Positions 46,838-56,966 of a stretch of DNA of 64,000 nt are shown here, piece after piece. The DNA is from Planoprotostelium fungivorum (lineage: Eukaryota; Evosea; Variosea; Cavosteliida; Cavosteliaceae). The stretch spans positions 108,502 to 172,501 of the forward strand of contig MDYQ01000269.1 in assembly GCA_003024175.1 (NCBI GenBank), in the 5' to 3' direction. The first letter of the stretch is position 1; each line of letters starts with the position of its first letter. Below the pieces are notes generated by a model. That model searched no databases and was not told the DNA's origin. It worked only from the letters and a program-made list of their open reading frames with translations. Made by a program: the position numbers and the translations under genes.

Positions 46838-47160
46838 ATGGCCATCGGTCAGACGGCAAAGAAGTCCATCAATCGTAGTCTGTTCAGTTATGCACGAGCA
46901 GGTGTAGTCATTTTAAGTTGGTGAGCATCCACCTCCATAGCGAACTCTTACATCGATCGATCGAGTCGTTTGACACGATGGATGATATATCCATTCTATT
47001 GTTCATCGGATGTGGACAATTCAAATGACTCAACATCAGGGGATACATTATCGATAGTGTAGGACATTATTTCTTGTCCAGTGATGGACCACAATCACAC
47101 TGTATAGACAGTAAAAAGGCGACACCGACTCGTCCAAAGGTACCCAGTGGTTTCGAATGA
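46838..47160 (+). CDS. Possible small protein (about 67 residues)
   Basis: ATG-initiated exon MAIGQTAKKSINRSL, then FSYARAGVVILSW with a gtgagc donor in the last codon. A cag acceptor at about 47036 continues in frame to GYIIDSVGHYFLSSDGP and a short basic end PTRPKVPSGFE. The size and a single short hydrophobic stretch recall small mitochondrial inner-membrane subunits, but no family is recognised. The intron of about 117 nt has gatcga-type repeats like other introns here. An antisense frame overlaps it. Support is only one in-frame join. Confidence 0.35.
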
Positions 47161-47715
47161 ACGAGATGATGAGATGAGCCACGAGAGGAAGACAACAGAA
47201 ACGAGCAGCGACGACATTCAAATCCGAAAAATATTGAAGAGGAAGTAGTAAGAAGAATAAACTGTTAGTGTCGTTCATTCTCACTGAATGAAAGTGTCAA
47301 TGGAGGAAAGAAGAACGCCTTTCATCAGCGTTGGCCGCAATCAATAGTATGGCGAATGCTTGAGTTTAATTTAGCCAATGAAAGACGAAAACAAAGCAGC
47401 CAAAGCCCAATGTACGGTGGTAATAATAATTCACGAATACAACTGTACGATGAGCTCGATGATCAGCCCGAAGCTGAGTCATCCACGATCACTGGTGAAT
47501 GCAGCCTCTCACCTTCTTCGGGCACGACGATCTAGCCAGATTTAGAATGCGATCCTCTCATCGCAAGCGTGCTCGCAGTCAGTGTACTGACGCAATCTCC
47601 TAGCGAGCATCGTACGTTCGTTACCGCGAAGATAAACTTAACAGTAGAAACTTCCGTATCGGTGTCATTCTCGCGGGAGCATAACTCCCTCCCTCAAGAC
47701 ATTTTAGAGACAGAC
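47161..47715. other. Intergenic region upstream of the PAN-GH128 gene
   Basis: About 555 bases, moderately AT-rich (taataataattc and similar around 47420). I see no supported exon; it should hold the promoter. Confidence 0.4.
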
Positions 47716-50193
47716 ATGGGCAAGACCATCAGGTTCCTCATCTTCTCTGCTCTAGTGGTCGGGCTAGCATGTGGTGCCTTTCACAAGAGACAAGACAGCG
47801 TCGATTATCCGGGAGGTGATTTGGATGGAATGCCTATTTCGGTCAGCAACAGCAGCGAGTGCCAGAAGAAGTGTCTGAGCCGAAGTGACTGCACTGGTTG
47901 GTCTGTGGACACATGCGGTGGATCCTCGTGTTGGTTGAAAGGTGATATCAGATGTTGTCTCTTCGATCGCTGAGATTGGATAGGTCCCCAATTCGGTGTA
48001 GCCACCCCCAGTTCTTGCCGACTTTCAGGTGCAGCCACACGTGTCCGTCCATTTCGATCTCATATCGTCCAGCTCTTAACCCCAACTATGTCGGTGCCTG
48101 GGACGCCCACACCGAGAGAGGTGGTTACGATCTACCAAACATGCCCGTTACGATGAACAGCGGCGCTCCTCTCGTCGAATGTCAAGCTTTGTGAGTCATC
48201 CATAACATCCTCCATCGTCTCACATCATCAAGGTGCTACAGCAGAGGTGACTGTGCCTCGTGGGCCGTGAGATTGTGCAACAACGAGACGAGCTGTTATC
48301 TGAAGGGAGCCGTACCCAACGCAGTGCCCAGCGATTGCATTCACTCTGGCGTCAATCGCATCACTTTCAACGTGCGTCATTCGTGATGATTACGCATCGC
48401 GCTGAGATGATTAGGGTGGCTGGAACATGGCAGTGGATAGAGGTATGGGAGACGCACCACAGGGTCCCATCAAATTTACCGGTAACGCCACCGTCATGGA
48501 CTGCTGGGGAGCGTGAGTACCTTACACGTTGACCTTCCATTGACCTTCCCACAGATGCTCCATCGATCCCAAGTGCGTCTCTTACGCTTACGACACCTGC
48601 GGTGGTAATCAGTGCTGGCTGAAGTACAGGTGAGACCCTTCAAATAAAACTTCCACTCACACGTGAAACAGTGCACCGCTCGACCCTGTGGACAACCAGT
48701 GCAGAGCTACCGGTATGTCGCACACCTACCACGGTGACTGGGATCAACAGACTGACCGTGGAGGATGTGAGCGTTCAAAATTTGAATTTCACTGACGAAC
48801 GCAGACGATCTTCCCAACATGCCCATCAACATGCCCGCGGGCTCCGCTCCCATCAACTGCCAGGCCAAATGCGGCGCCACGGCCGAATGTGCCGCCTGGG
48901 CTTTCAGCGGTGAGTTTTTCGTTCCATTCGCGAAGCTTCTAACGGTGAAGTCAGATTGCACGAACCAGTGTTGGCTGAAGAACAGCCAGCCTGCCACTGG
49001 CCCCAACAATTGCATCACTTCGGGCATCAACCGCAACTGGAAGGGTGAGGACGCGTAGAGAGACGTACTGATGACGTCACAGCTCCCAACGGCCTCAAGC
49101 CCAACGGCAAGAAGGCAGGATTGGCCGGAGGCACCGCGTTCAACTTCTTCCAAGATCACATCGGTTGGTGGTACGACTGGTGAGAGAGAATAAAACGAAA
49201 TAAAACCTCCGTCTGAACTGCAACAGGAGCCCAGTTCCATCGGGTCACCCCGGCAAGCCCATCGCTGTTCCCATGCTGTGGGGTGATGGAACACACGGTA
49301 ACACAGACAGACAGAGATACCAGCAGTTCATGGGCATGAAGGGATCTACACCCACTTACTTCCTAGGATTTAACGAGCCAGACTGCCCCGGCAGCGCGTC
49401 CAGCGCCATGGCCGTACAGAGGGTGAGTCGGATCGTGGAGCATCCGTGGAGAATCCGTGGAGACTGACTGGGACAGGGAGCCGATCTGTGGAACCAGTAC
49501 ATCGCACAATTTGCCGACCGCGGAACTCTCTTAGGTTCACCCTCCATGTGCAGTGAGTACAATCGTGTGTGACGTGTGATGACGTCATCAGTGCAATTTG
49601 CCGAGAGGTGGTTGCAGGAATTCAGACCGAAGATTGGCCGTATGTGGGACTTCACTGCCATCCACAGTGAGAGCGGGAGACGTGGATAGAGACATTGACG
49701 GGAGCAGTTTACAAGAACAGCATGGACGGAGTCAGGAAGGACATCGATCACTACTGGAACACTTTTGGCAAGCCCATATGGGTCACGGAATTTGGATGTG
49801 TGAGTCGTGAATGCGTGAAGACAAGTGCTGACGTGAAGTAGGTCGATGGTGAACGGGATTCATGATCGCATCCATGTCATCATCACCACATTGCACATCA
49901 GCATCAGCATCATGATGAGAGACTGACAAATGGTTAGATTCTCATTGGAGACCCAGCACCGACCAAGGAGAGATCAACCGATTCATCAACGACATCGTGG
50001 ACCTCTTCGAGCATGACGATCGTGTTATGGCGTACAGCTACAGTGACGTGGGAGACTTGGGCAACCAGTGGCCACTCACTCGTAACGGCCAACTCACGTG
50101 AGAAGATCGATGACGATCCATGGATGCAACGTCTGACACATGGACAGGGAGAGTGGACACACTTACTTGAACGCTGTTTCCAGATACAATTGA
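47716..50193 (+). CDS. Secreted four-module PAN-like protein with GH128 glycosidase domain
   Basis: Signal peptide MGKTIRFLIFSALVVGLACG. Four cysteine-rich modules follow, each on its own exons: CQKKCLSRSDCTGWSVDTCG with CWLK; CQALCYSRGDCASWAVRLC with CYLKG; WGACSIDPKCVSYAYDTCGG with CWLK; and CQAKCGATAECAAWAFS with CWLK. The pattern CxxxC-x5-C-x3-W...C..CWLK is PAN/Apple-like. The C-terminal domain has GWWYDW, FLGFNEPD (acid/base Glu), WLQEFRPKIG, DFTAIH, and PIWVTEFGC (nucleophile Glu), as in GH128 beta-1,3-glucanases. It ends HTYLNAVSRYN without an anchor. It should be exported and cut beta-1,3-glucan, in prey walls or its own stalk/cyst wall, with the modules binding sugar or protein. Confidence 0.85.
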
Positions 50194-50317
50194 GGAGATA
50201 AAGAGTGCATCTCATCACGTTGCATGATCTTCATTTGTTTTGGATTATTCTGGAAAAATTTGGGTTTAGGATGCGATGTGATGTGATGTCAGTTCGTATC
50301 GCGAATGTGGAGGCGTC

Positions 50318-51759
50318 ATGTGGTTCTCTGATCAGTATTACGACCCCATACAAGCAGGATCTATCGATGGAACAGATACAGAGCCTCACGACCACGCCAT
50401 TCGACGAGCTGCAGATGCTGAATGTGAGATCCCATCACGATCACCTCTAATAACATCTTCAGATAATGCAGATAAAGACGATAAGATAAAAGGAGATCCA
50501 TACAAAACCCTTTTCGTCAGTCGTCTAAATTGGACAACCACAGAAGATACTTTAAAGTCGTTCTTCCAAAGGTAATGTAGTCACTTCATTCCGCCATTGA
50601 GATCTTTCAGATTTGGACCAATCACACATCTGCGTCTTGTGAGAGACATTGGTGATATCATCTCATGTCGATCGATTAGAATACTCAATCTCCACGACAG
50701 TGACGGGTCATTCTAGAGGTATGGCCTTCATCACCTACTCACACGGCCGCGACTTCCACGCCGCTTACGATGTGAAGCTGCATTCATCATATCATTGTGA
50801 TTGACGTATCCATCAGGCCACGAAACATTGCCTGATCGACAACAAACAGATCATGGTCGACTTTGAGAGAGAAAGGATCGTCAAGGGATGGATCCCCAGG
50901 AGATTAGGTGGAGGCATCGGAGGTAGAAAGGAGAGCGGACAGCTGCGATTTGGAGGCAGAGATAGACCCTTCAAGGCTCCTCTCTTGTTGCCCATCCCAG
51001 CGACGTGAGTGACGATGAGCATGTGGAAATGAGATCTGATGTCGCTGAAAAAATCAGAGCTTTTCAAAGGTTCGACGTAAAGACCAAGAAGGATAAATTC
51101 GCGGGGAAGAGGTACAGGAAGAGGCATGAAGGAGAGATAGAAGACGAGGTGATGACGGTGACGAGGGCAATGTGATGATGTGATGACAGGATGGAGGTGA
51201 CGATCGTGATCACAAGAGACGGAGGACAGAAGAAGAAGGAAATCGTTCGCATAGAGACAGAGATGAATCGAGGTGAGATGAAAAAGAGGAAAAATATCGC
51301 GCGTATATCGTTTATTCTATTTTAATCTGAATACAAGACAGTAGAGAGAGGAGGGAAGAGATACATTCTAGTCATAGAGAAGATAGGATGGAGGACAGAA
51401 GACATCACGATGATGAGACGGGAGATCATGATCGACATCGGAGACACCGTGATGAAGAGAGGAGATATCACGATGACACACACCAACGAGACCGTAGCAG
51501 TCATCCATCAGAGCGCAGACGAGAAGAAGAAGGAAGACATCGAGATGGTGACAGAAGACATCGTGAAGACGATAGGAGACATCACGGTGGAGAAGATAGA
51601 AGAGAAGACAGAAGAAGAGAAGACAGAAGAAGAGAAGATAGAAGAGAGGACAGAAGAGAAGACAGAGATGATAGAAGAGGAGATAGAGAAGATAGAAGAG
51701 GAGATGATAGAAGAAGAGATGATAGAAGAGACGAGAGGAGAGAAGATAGGAGACGATGA
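50318..51759 (+). CDS. SNRNP35: U11/U12 small nuclear ribonucleoprotein 35 kDa protein
   Basis: About eight exons. N-terminus [20 protein letters not shown] then [11 protein letters not shown], which is the family-specific lead-in. One RNA-recognition motif: [20 protein letters not shown] (RNP2), [13 protein letters not shown], and [10 protein letters not shown] (RNP1). Then [18 protein letters not shown] and [12 protein letters not shown], which separate this protein from U1-70K. The tail is very long and made of Arg alternating with Asp, Glu and His ([14 protein letters not shown] type). In animals and plants this protein is part of the U11 snRNP of the minor (U12-dependent) spliceosome. 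The stop lies 19 bases from the stop of the convergent transfer-protein gene. Confidence 0.93.
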
Positions 51760-51778
51760 AGAGATTTTGTACAAGATT

Positions 51779-53221
51779 TTATAACTTTGATCGTCCGACC
51801 CATTTTCCCTTCTTCTCTTGGATCATCTGTTTCGTCTTGTATTGGATTCCACTCAACTTTTCTGTGATGGTCTGTGATTTGACTTCTGTGGCGTGTTGAC
51901 TGTTCTCGTTCATTCGCTGAATGGACTGATAGAGTCAGAAGGTGACACACGATGATGGTGATGATCATCACGATCATCATCGTGATGGAGGTGATCACCT
52001 GTTGTTCGATGGATCTTATCTTATCGAAAGTGAGAGGATACCACTGGTCAATCCAACAGAAGGCTTGACGATGTGTAGTCAAGTATACATTTCTGATCAC
52101 CTGATCACGATCAGACGGTCACGATCATCATTACAAAGACGATGACATGATGATGATGTCAAATCGAGTAAACGATTTCAGGTCATCGATGTTGAGATGT
52201 CATCGAGGGTGTGATGTCATCGATGATCGGATGATGAGACTTACATCGTGGAGCATCCTCTCCACTTTTGTGCGTAACCCCCAATACGCAAAATTGATGG
52301 TGACCAATTTATATGCGCACATGATGGGTCGACTGTTCTTCTGTCGAATCATCAGATTCTACACAAACTGGATGATCATCATCATCACAACATGGTCACG
52401 CACCTGCCAGCCTGATTTGAGAGGACCTCTTCCCGTCTTGCTCGAATAAAATAAATGAGGGTCTTCTTCTTTACGATAATATCTGATGCATCACATCAGC
52501 GACACCATTGTCATCTCGAGATGTGAAGACGAACCTGTCATCACTTAGAGGGTCCAGAGCGATGTCGATGGTATCCACTTGACGTGCTTGTTTCTCTGCG
52601 CTCGATAGATTGTGTATCTGTGTCTCATTCGATCCTTGTCATCTCGAATCATTCACTCACATTGTCTTTCGTCCCGGCATCGGCAGAGTGTTTAGACAGT
52701 ACCGTGATCTCAAACTTGTCGGAACTGAACAAGGGTATCTGTTGGACATTGAGATGCAGGAGATGTGTAACGTCATATCACAGTATAGACGGTCTTGATG
52801 TCTGGGTAAGCGTTCCACGATTTCTCCTCCACGTACAAAAGGGTTCCACTCTTGGATAGGATTTTCTTTCCCCAATCTGGGAGCCGGCTGGTTTGATGTC
52901 AATCGATGTAGACAGAATGCGCAGTGATATCACTTGGTGACATAGATGTGTCGATGAGTATAGATCCCTTTCTTGAAGCCCTCTTCGTTGGTGAACTCTC
53001 TGTTCTCCAATACTTTCATAGGTAGATCTCCTTGACCCTCCGTCTCACTCGCCTTTGCCACCGTGTATAATAAACCTTTCTCATACTGCCCATGTCTTCA
53101 ATCTCCATATCACATCACCGCTCACCTCTTCTAATGTCAACGGAAGAGGAATGCGACTGTGATGATGTCAGATCGAATTTGAGATCGAATGGAAGACCCA
53201 CTATTCCTTGACGAGAACCAT
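51779..53221 (-). CDS. Class I phosphatidylinositol transfer protein
   Basis: About nine exons on the minus strand, near 270 residues. The first exon is tiny (MVLVKEY) and splices to RIPLPLTLEEYEKGLLYTVA, the exact lead of PITP-alpha/beta. Then come FKKGIYTHR, KILSKSGTLLYVEEKSWNAY with PDIKTV, FEITVLSKHSADAGTKDN, VDTIDIALDPLSDD, KTGRGPLKSGWQ, MCAYKLVTINFAYWGLRTK, and HRQAFCWIDQWYPLTFDKIR. These follow mammalian PITP almost block by block, including the KxGxGPLxxxW region. PITPs move phosphatidylinositol and phosphatidylcholine between membranes through a StART-like pocket. The final exon is a charged helix (IQRMNENSQHATEVK). Because the first exon is only seven codons, the start is supported mainly by homology. 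Confidence 0.9.
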
Positions 53222-54151
53222 CTTCACGAGATGAGGTGGCAGAGTTCTAAATTCTTGTTCAGGGAAAATAAAAACGAGGATAAAGGAATAAATATCCGTC
53301 AAACCGGAGAAATAAATACCACCCAGTACCAACTCATTTCAAGGGGGAGAGCCATCAACATAGGCCAGATGATGAAACGACCACGTCGGCAGCGTCAGGG
53401 CTACGAGGAAGACTGCACCATGAGGGGTGGACACAGACATGAGTCACATGAACATGCCTCGTCACCTCCTTTGCCTTACACCCGAAGATAGAGCGAACAC
53501 CCTTGCGTTTGTAAGAGAACTACAAAGAAGGTAGACACAGACAGAGTCCATCGACCTACAGATCGGCGATACAACAGTGCTCAAGACATCGTCACCACAT
53601 GATCACACACAGGACACCATCACCATCATCGTGACACCAGCATAGAGACCACGTGACCGTTTCTTCTCAGACTTCCTCGACCCCTTTGCAATTCGAGGAC
53701 TCCTTACACGCGGTGTGGCACTATAGAGAGTAAGCCCTTGCCGCCCACCACATCTGCCTATATCTCCGCTGGAGTTCGAAATGCGAGCTGATCTTAGCTT
53801 CAGGTCGTTGACTGACTGGTTCACATCGCGTCCTGGTCTTTTCAATGTCACCAGAGTCCGTTTTGCTCTTCCGCAATCTTCCGCTCGGGAGTGGGAAATT
53901 GAATTTACCCGCATTCATCCGAGATTATCCGACCGAATTTCCTCACAACTTGATGAAGTGAGGTAGTTCCGGGAATCTGGAGGTTGCCGCTACCACTACC
54001 GTCAGCTCATTCTGTGGCCCTACATAGGCATCACGTGGAATGATCCATGTCAAATGCATTCCGCTGTAATATCCCGATAGAGTTTAGGACGCAGGACGAC
54101 TTCGCTCGTCCTCTCTTCATTTTCAGGCTCGCTAACGAATCGACACACAAG
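53222..54151. other. Intergenic region between PITP and OPT genes
   Basis: About 930 bases. Open frames on both strands (53189-53491 plus, 53603-53914 minus) are not supported by splice structure or family. No tRNA-like or repeat structure is seen. The two flanking genes start divergently from it. Confidence 0.4.
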
Positions 54152-56682
54152 ATGCCTGATAACGACTCAGCCACTGCCAACGATGAGGCCTGCGCCACCG
54201 ACGTGGAGATGCTACCGAGAGAAGTCATGCGATCTTCAAACACCTCTGACCTACCCTCTCTGACCACTCCGGAGGACGTCGAAGAGGATGAGATCGAGGG
54301 AAAGAAGGATCTGACCGAACGAGAGCTCGAGTGCCTCAAGGTGACGCATCCAACTCATCGTTCATTTTGTCACGAGAGATGAAACTGATGGAGTTTTAGG
54401 CTGGTCTACCTCTTCCAGAAGACCCAGATGCCACTCCAGAGACGAGGCACATCACCATTCGAGCCGTTATCGTCGGCTGCATTTTGGGCACTCTCGTCGC
54501 TGCCTCCAACATCTACCTCGGTCTCAAGACTGGTTTCACCTTTGGACCTCAACTCTTCGGTGCCATCTTTGGTTTCGCCATCTTGAAGGCACTTTCACGC
54601 ACCCCTCTCCCGTGAGATCTTCGCTTGCACATCATCGCACGTGGCTGACTTTCTTTCAGCCTCTTCGGTGGATACTTTGGACCCAAAGAGAATTGTACAG
54701 TTCAGACCGCAGCCACCTCCACCGGAGGTCTCGGTATCCTCTTTGTCTCCGCCATCCCCGCGTGCTACCAACTCGGCCTCCTGTCCACTCCAAAGGTGAA
54801 GACATCGCATCCACATCGACACGTCACTGACATCATCTCAGGAAGACTTCTGGAAGTTGATCGCTCTCACGGCCGTCTGTGCCTACTACGGTCTCTTCTT
54901 CGCCATTCCCATGAGAACCTTCTACATCCTCATCCAGCGTCTCGTATTCCCCACACCAACCGCCACCGCCCTCACCATCCGACAACTCCACGCCGGTGGT
55001 AAGACTGGAGAGGCCATCGCAAAGAAGAAGGCCTTCGTCTTGGGAGGCTCTCTCATCGGCTCCCTCGTGCTACGTGTCGTCAGTCAGTACGCCCCCGGTG
55101 CACTGTGGGACTGGCACATCTTCTGGTGGCTCTACACCTGGGGATGGAAGTACATCGTCGCGGCTGACTGCTGGGGATGGTACCTTGAGTGGACTCCCGC
55201 TTTCATCGGTTCCGGCATGCTCGTGGGCCTCAACCCCTCCATCTCTTACTTTGCCGGCTCCTTCTTAGCGTGAGAGAGGAGACGTGTTTTCGTTGGATTG
55301 AACCGTTGTAGTTGGGGAATCATCGGTCCATCCATCGTGGCGCGCGGCCTGGCTTTCACCCGACCCGCCAGCGACATCTATCCTGAGATCTTCACACCTT
55401 ACAGCATGAACCTCCAAGACCCCGTCAACGCTCCCAGCCCCCGTTACTGGCTCCTCTGGCCAGGTGAGAGACCACCCCACACCTTCACCTCTTAACCCGT
55501 CCGACAGGTGTCCTCATGATGTTTGTCAGTTCGACCATGGAGATCATTGTCAATTTCAAGCCCATCTACCAGGGTTTCAAGACTGGAATCCAATCCATCA
55601 TCAACACGTACCGCGAGAGAAAGGGACAGGAGCCCAAGTACGTCCTCAAGCCCATCGACGATCCCGCCAAACCGGAAGACAAGGTCCCGACCTGGGCATG
55701 GATGGGAGGTCTGTTGATCTCTGTCATCGCCACCTGTGCCGTCATCTCTCCCCTCTTCCACATCAACGTCGGCACCGTCATCCTTGCCGTGCTCCTCGGT
55801 TTCGTCTTCAGCTTCATCGGCATCCAGTCCTCGGCCGTGACCGATCTGAACCCCATCTCCACCATCGCCAAGGCCTCTCAGCTCATCATCGGAGGTGTTA
55901 CCAAGGGTCAGGGCATCACCGGGCCCAACGCAGAGCTGACCAACTTGATGGCTGGTGTCGTGTCGGCCGGTGCTGCGGCACAGACGGTAGATATGACGGG
56001 AGATCTACGTACCGGTCACTTGCTGGGAGCCAAGCCAAAAGTCCAATTTTACGCTCAGGTGAGATGGTCACAATTGGATCGCGAGGCTGATCGTCTTAGA
56101 TCATCGGATCTTTCTGTTCCATCTGGCTGTGCGTCGGTTTCTTCGTTCTCTTTGCCACGGCTTACCCCTGCATCATTGACATCAACGCGGAGACTTGTCA
56201 GTTTGGTATTCCATCCGTGACTGCCTGGAGAGCTGTAGCCATCGCCGTCACTCAGCCCAACCTTCCCATGTGAGATCTCATCATCGCATCATCGACGCAT
56301 GATGCTGATCCTCTACAGTCCACCTTCTTCGGGTTACACCGCCATCGGCCTGTCTGTCTTCTGTGTCATCCTCGTCTTGGCCAAGCATTTCGCTCCCAAG
56401 AAATACAAGCCATTCATTCCCAACGCCAACTCCATCGGTCTCGGCTTCGTCGTGCCTCAAGTCACCTACTCGGTGGCCATGGTCATCGGTGCCGTCATCG
56501 ATCACGTGTGGGGGAAGAAGGGAAAGAAGTCACACCAGCTGTTTAAATACGCTCTCGCTGCGGGTCTCGTGGCTGGAGAAGGACTCGGTGGTGTCATCAA
56601 TGCTGTCTTCCAGATCGGTAAATTCAGTGGTGACCTCTACGGCAGCTCGATCGGCTGCACTGGAGGAGACTACTGCGGCTAA
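54152..56682 (+). CDS. OPT/YSL-family oligopeptide or metal-chelate transporter
   Basis: About eight exons, near 700 residues. An acidic cytoplasmic N-terminus (MPDNDSATANDEACATD) leads to the first helix block ITIRAVIVGCILGTLVAASN, then IYLGLKTGFTFGPQLF, the OPT entry signature. YFGPKENCTVQTAATSTGG, NLMAGVVSAGAAAQTVD and MTGDLRTGHLLGAKPK are the strongest family blocks, and VAGEGLGGVINAVFQI ends the pore region. Around fourteen membrane segments are present. The family imports small peptides or metal-nicotianamine complexes with protons at the plasma membrane. The MTGDLxTGHLLGA wording is nearer the YSL/microbial OPT branch than the yeast OPT1 branch. The start ATG is downstream of another in-frame ATG at 54047; the shorter form is chosen because the longer leader looks non-coding. 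Confidence 0.9.
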
Positions 56683-56966
56683 GTCTATTTTGTTGAGATA
56701 AATGATTGTAATTTATTGTCTTTTAAAGTGTGGCGGATGAGTGACACTCTTCCCGTGAGAAAATACGATGAAATAAACATAAGCGAAGCTTCTCAGTTGC
56801 CCATCGGTCCACAGGACAGCCTGTAACCAAGGGGCCGTCAAATTTTAGGGTGTGGTTACATGTCAGATGACATAGATCTCGCGGGTCGGCCTCTCAACCA
56901 GCATTGAGCAGTTCCAGACATGTTCCATAGACAAGAGAAGTTAGCAAGCGGTTCGGGCAGAGCAAC

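Noticed and set aside
53603-53914. 103-codon minus-strand frame in the PITP-OPT gap
   Set aside because: Basic, low-information sequence without family resemblance; two frames in the same place are open.
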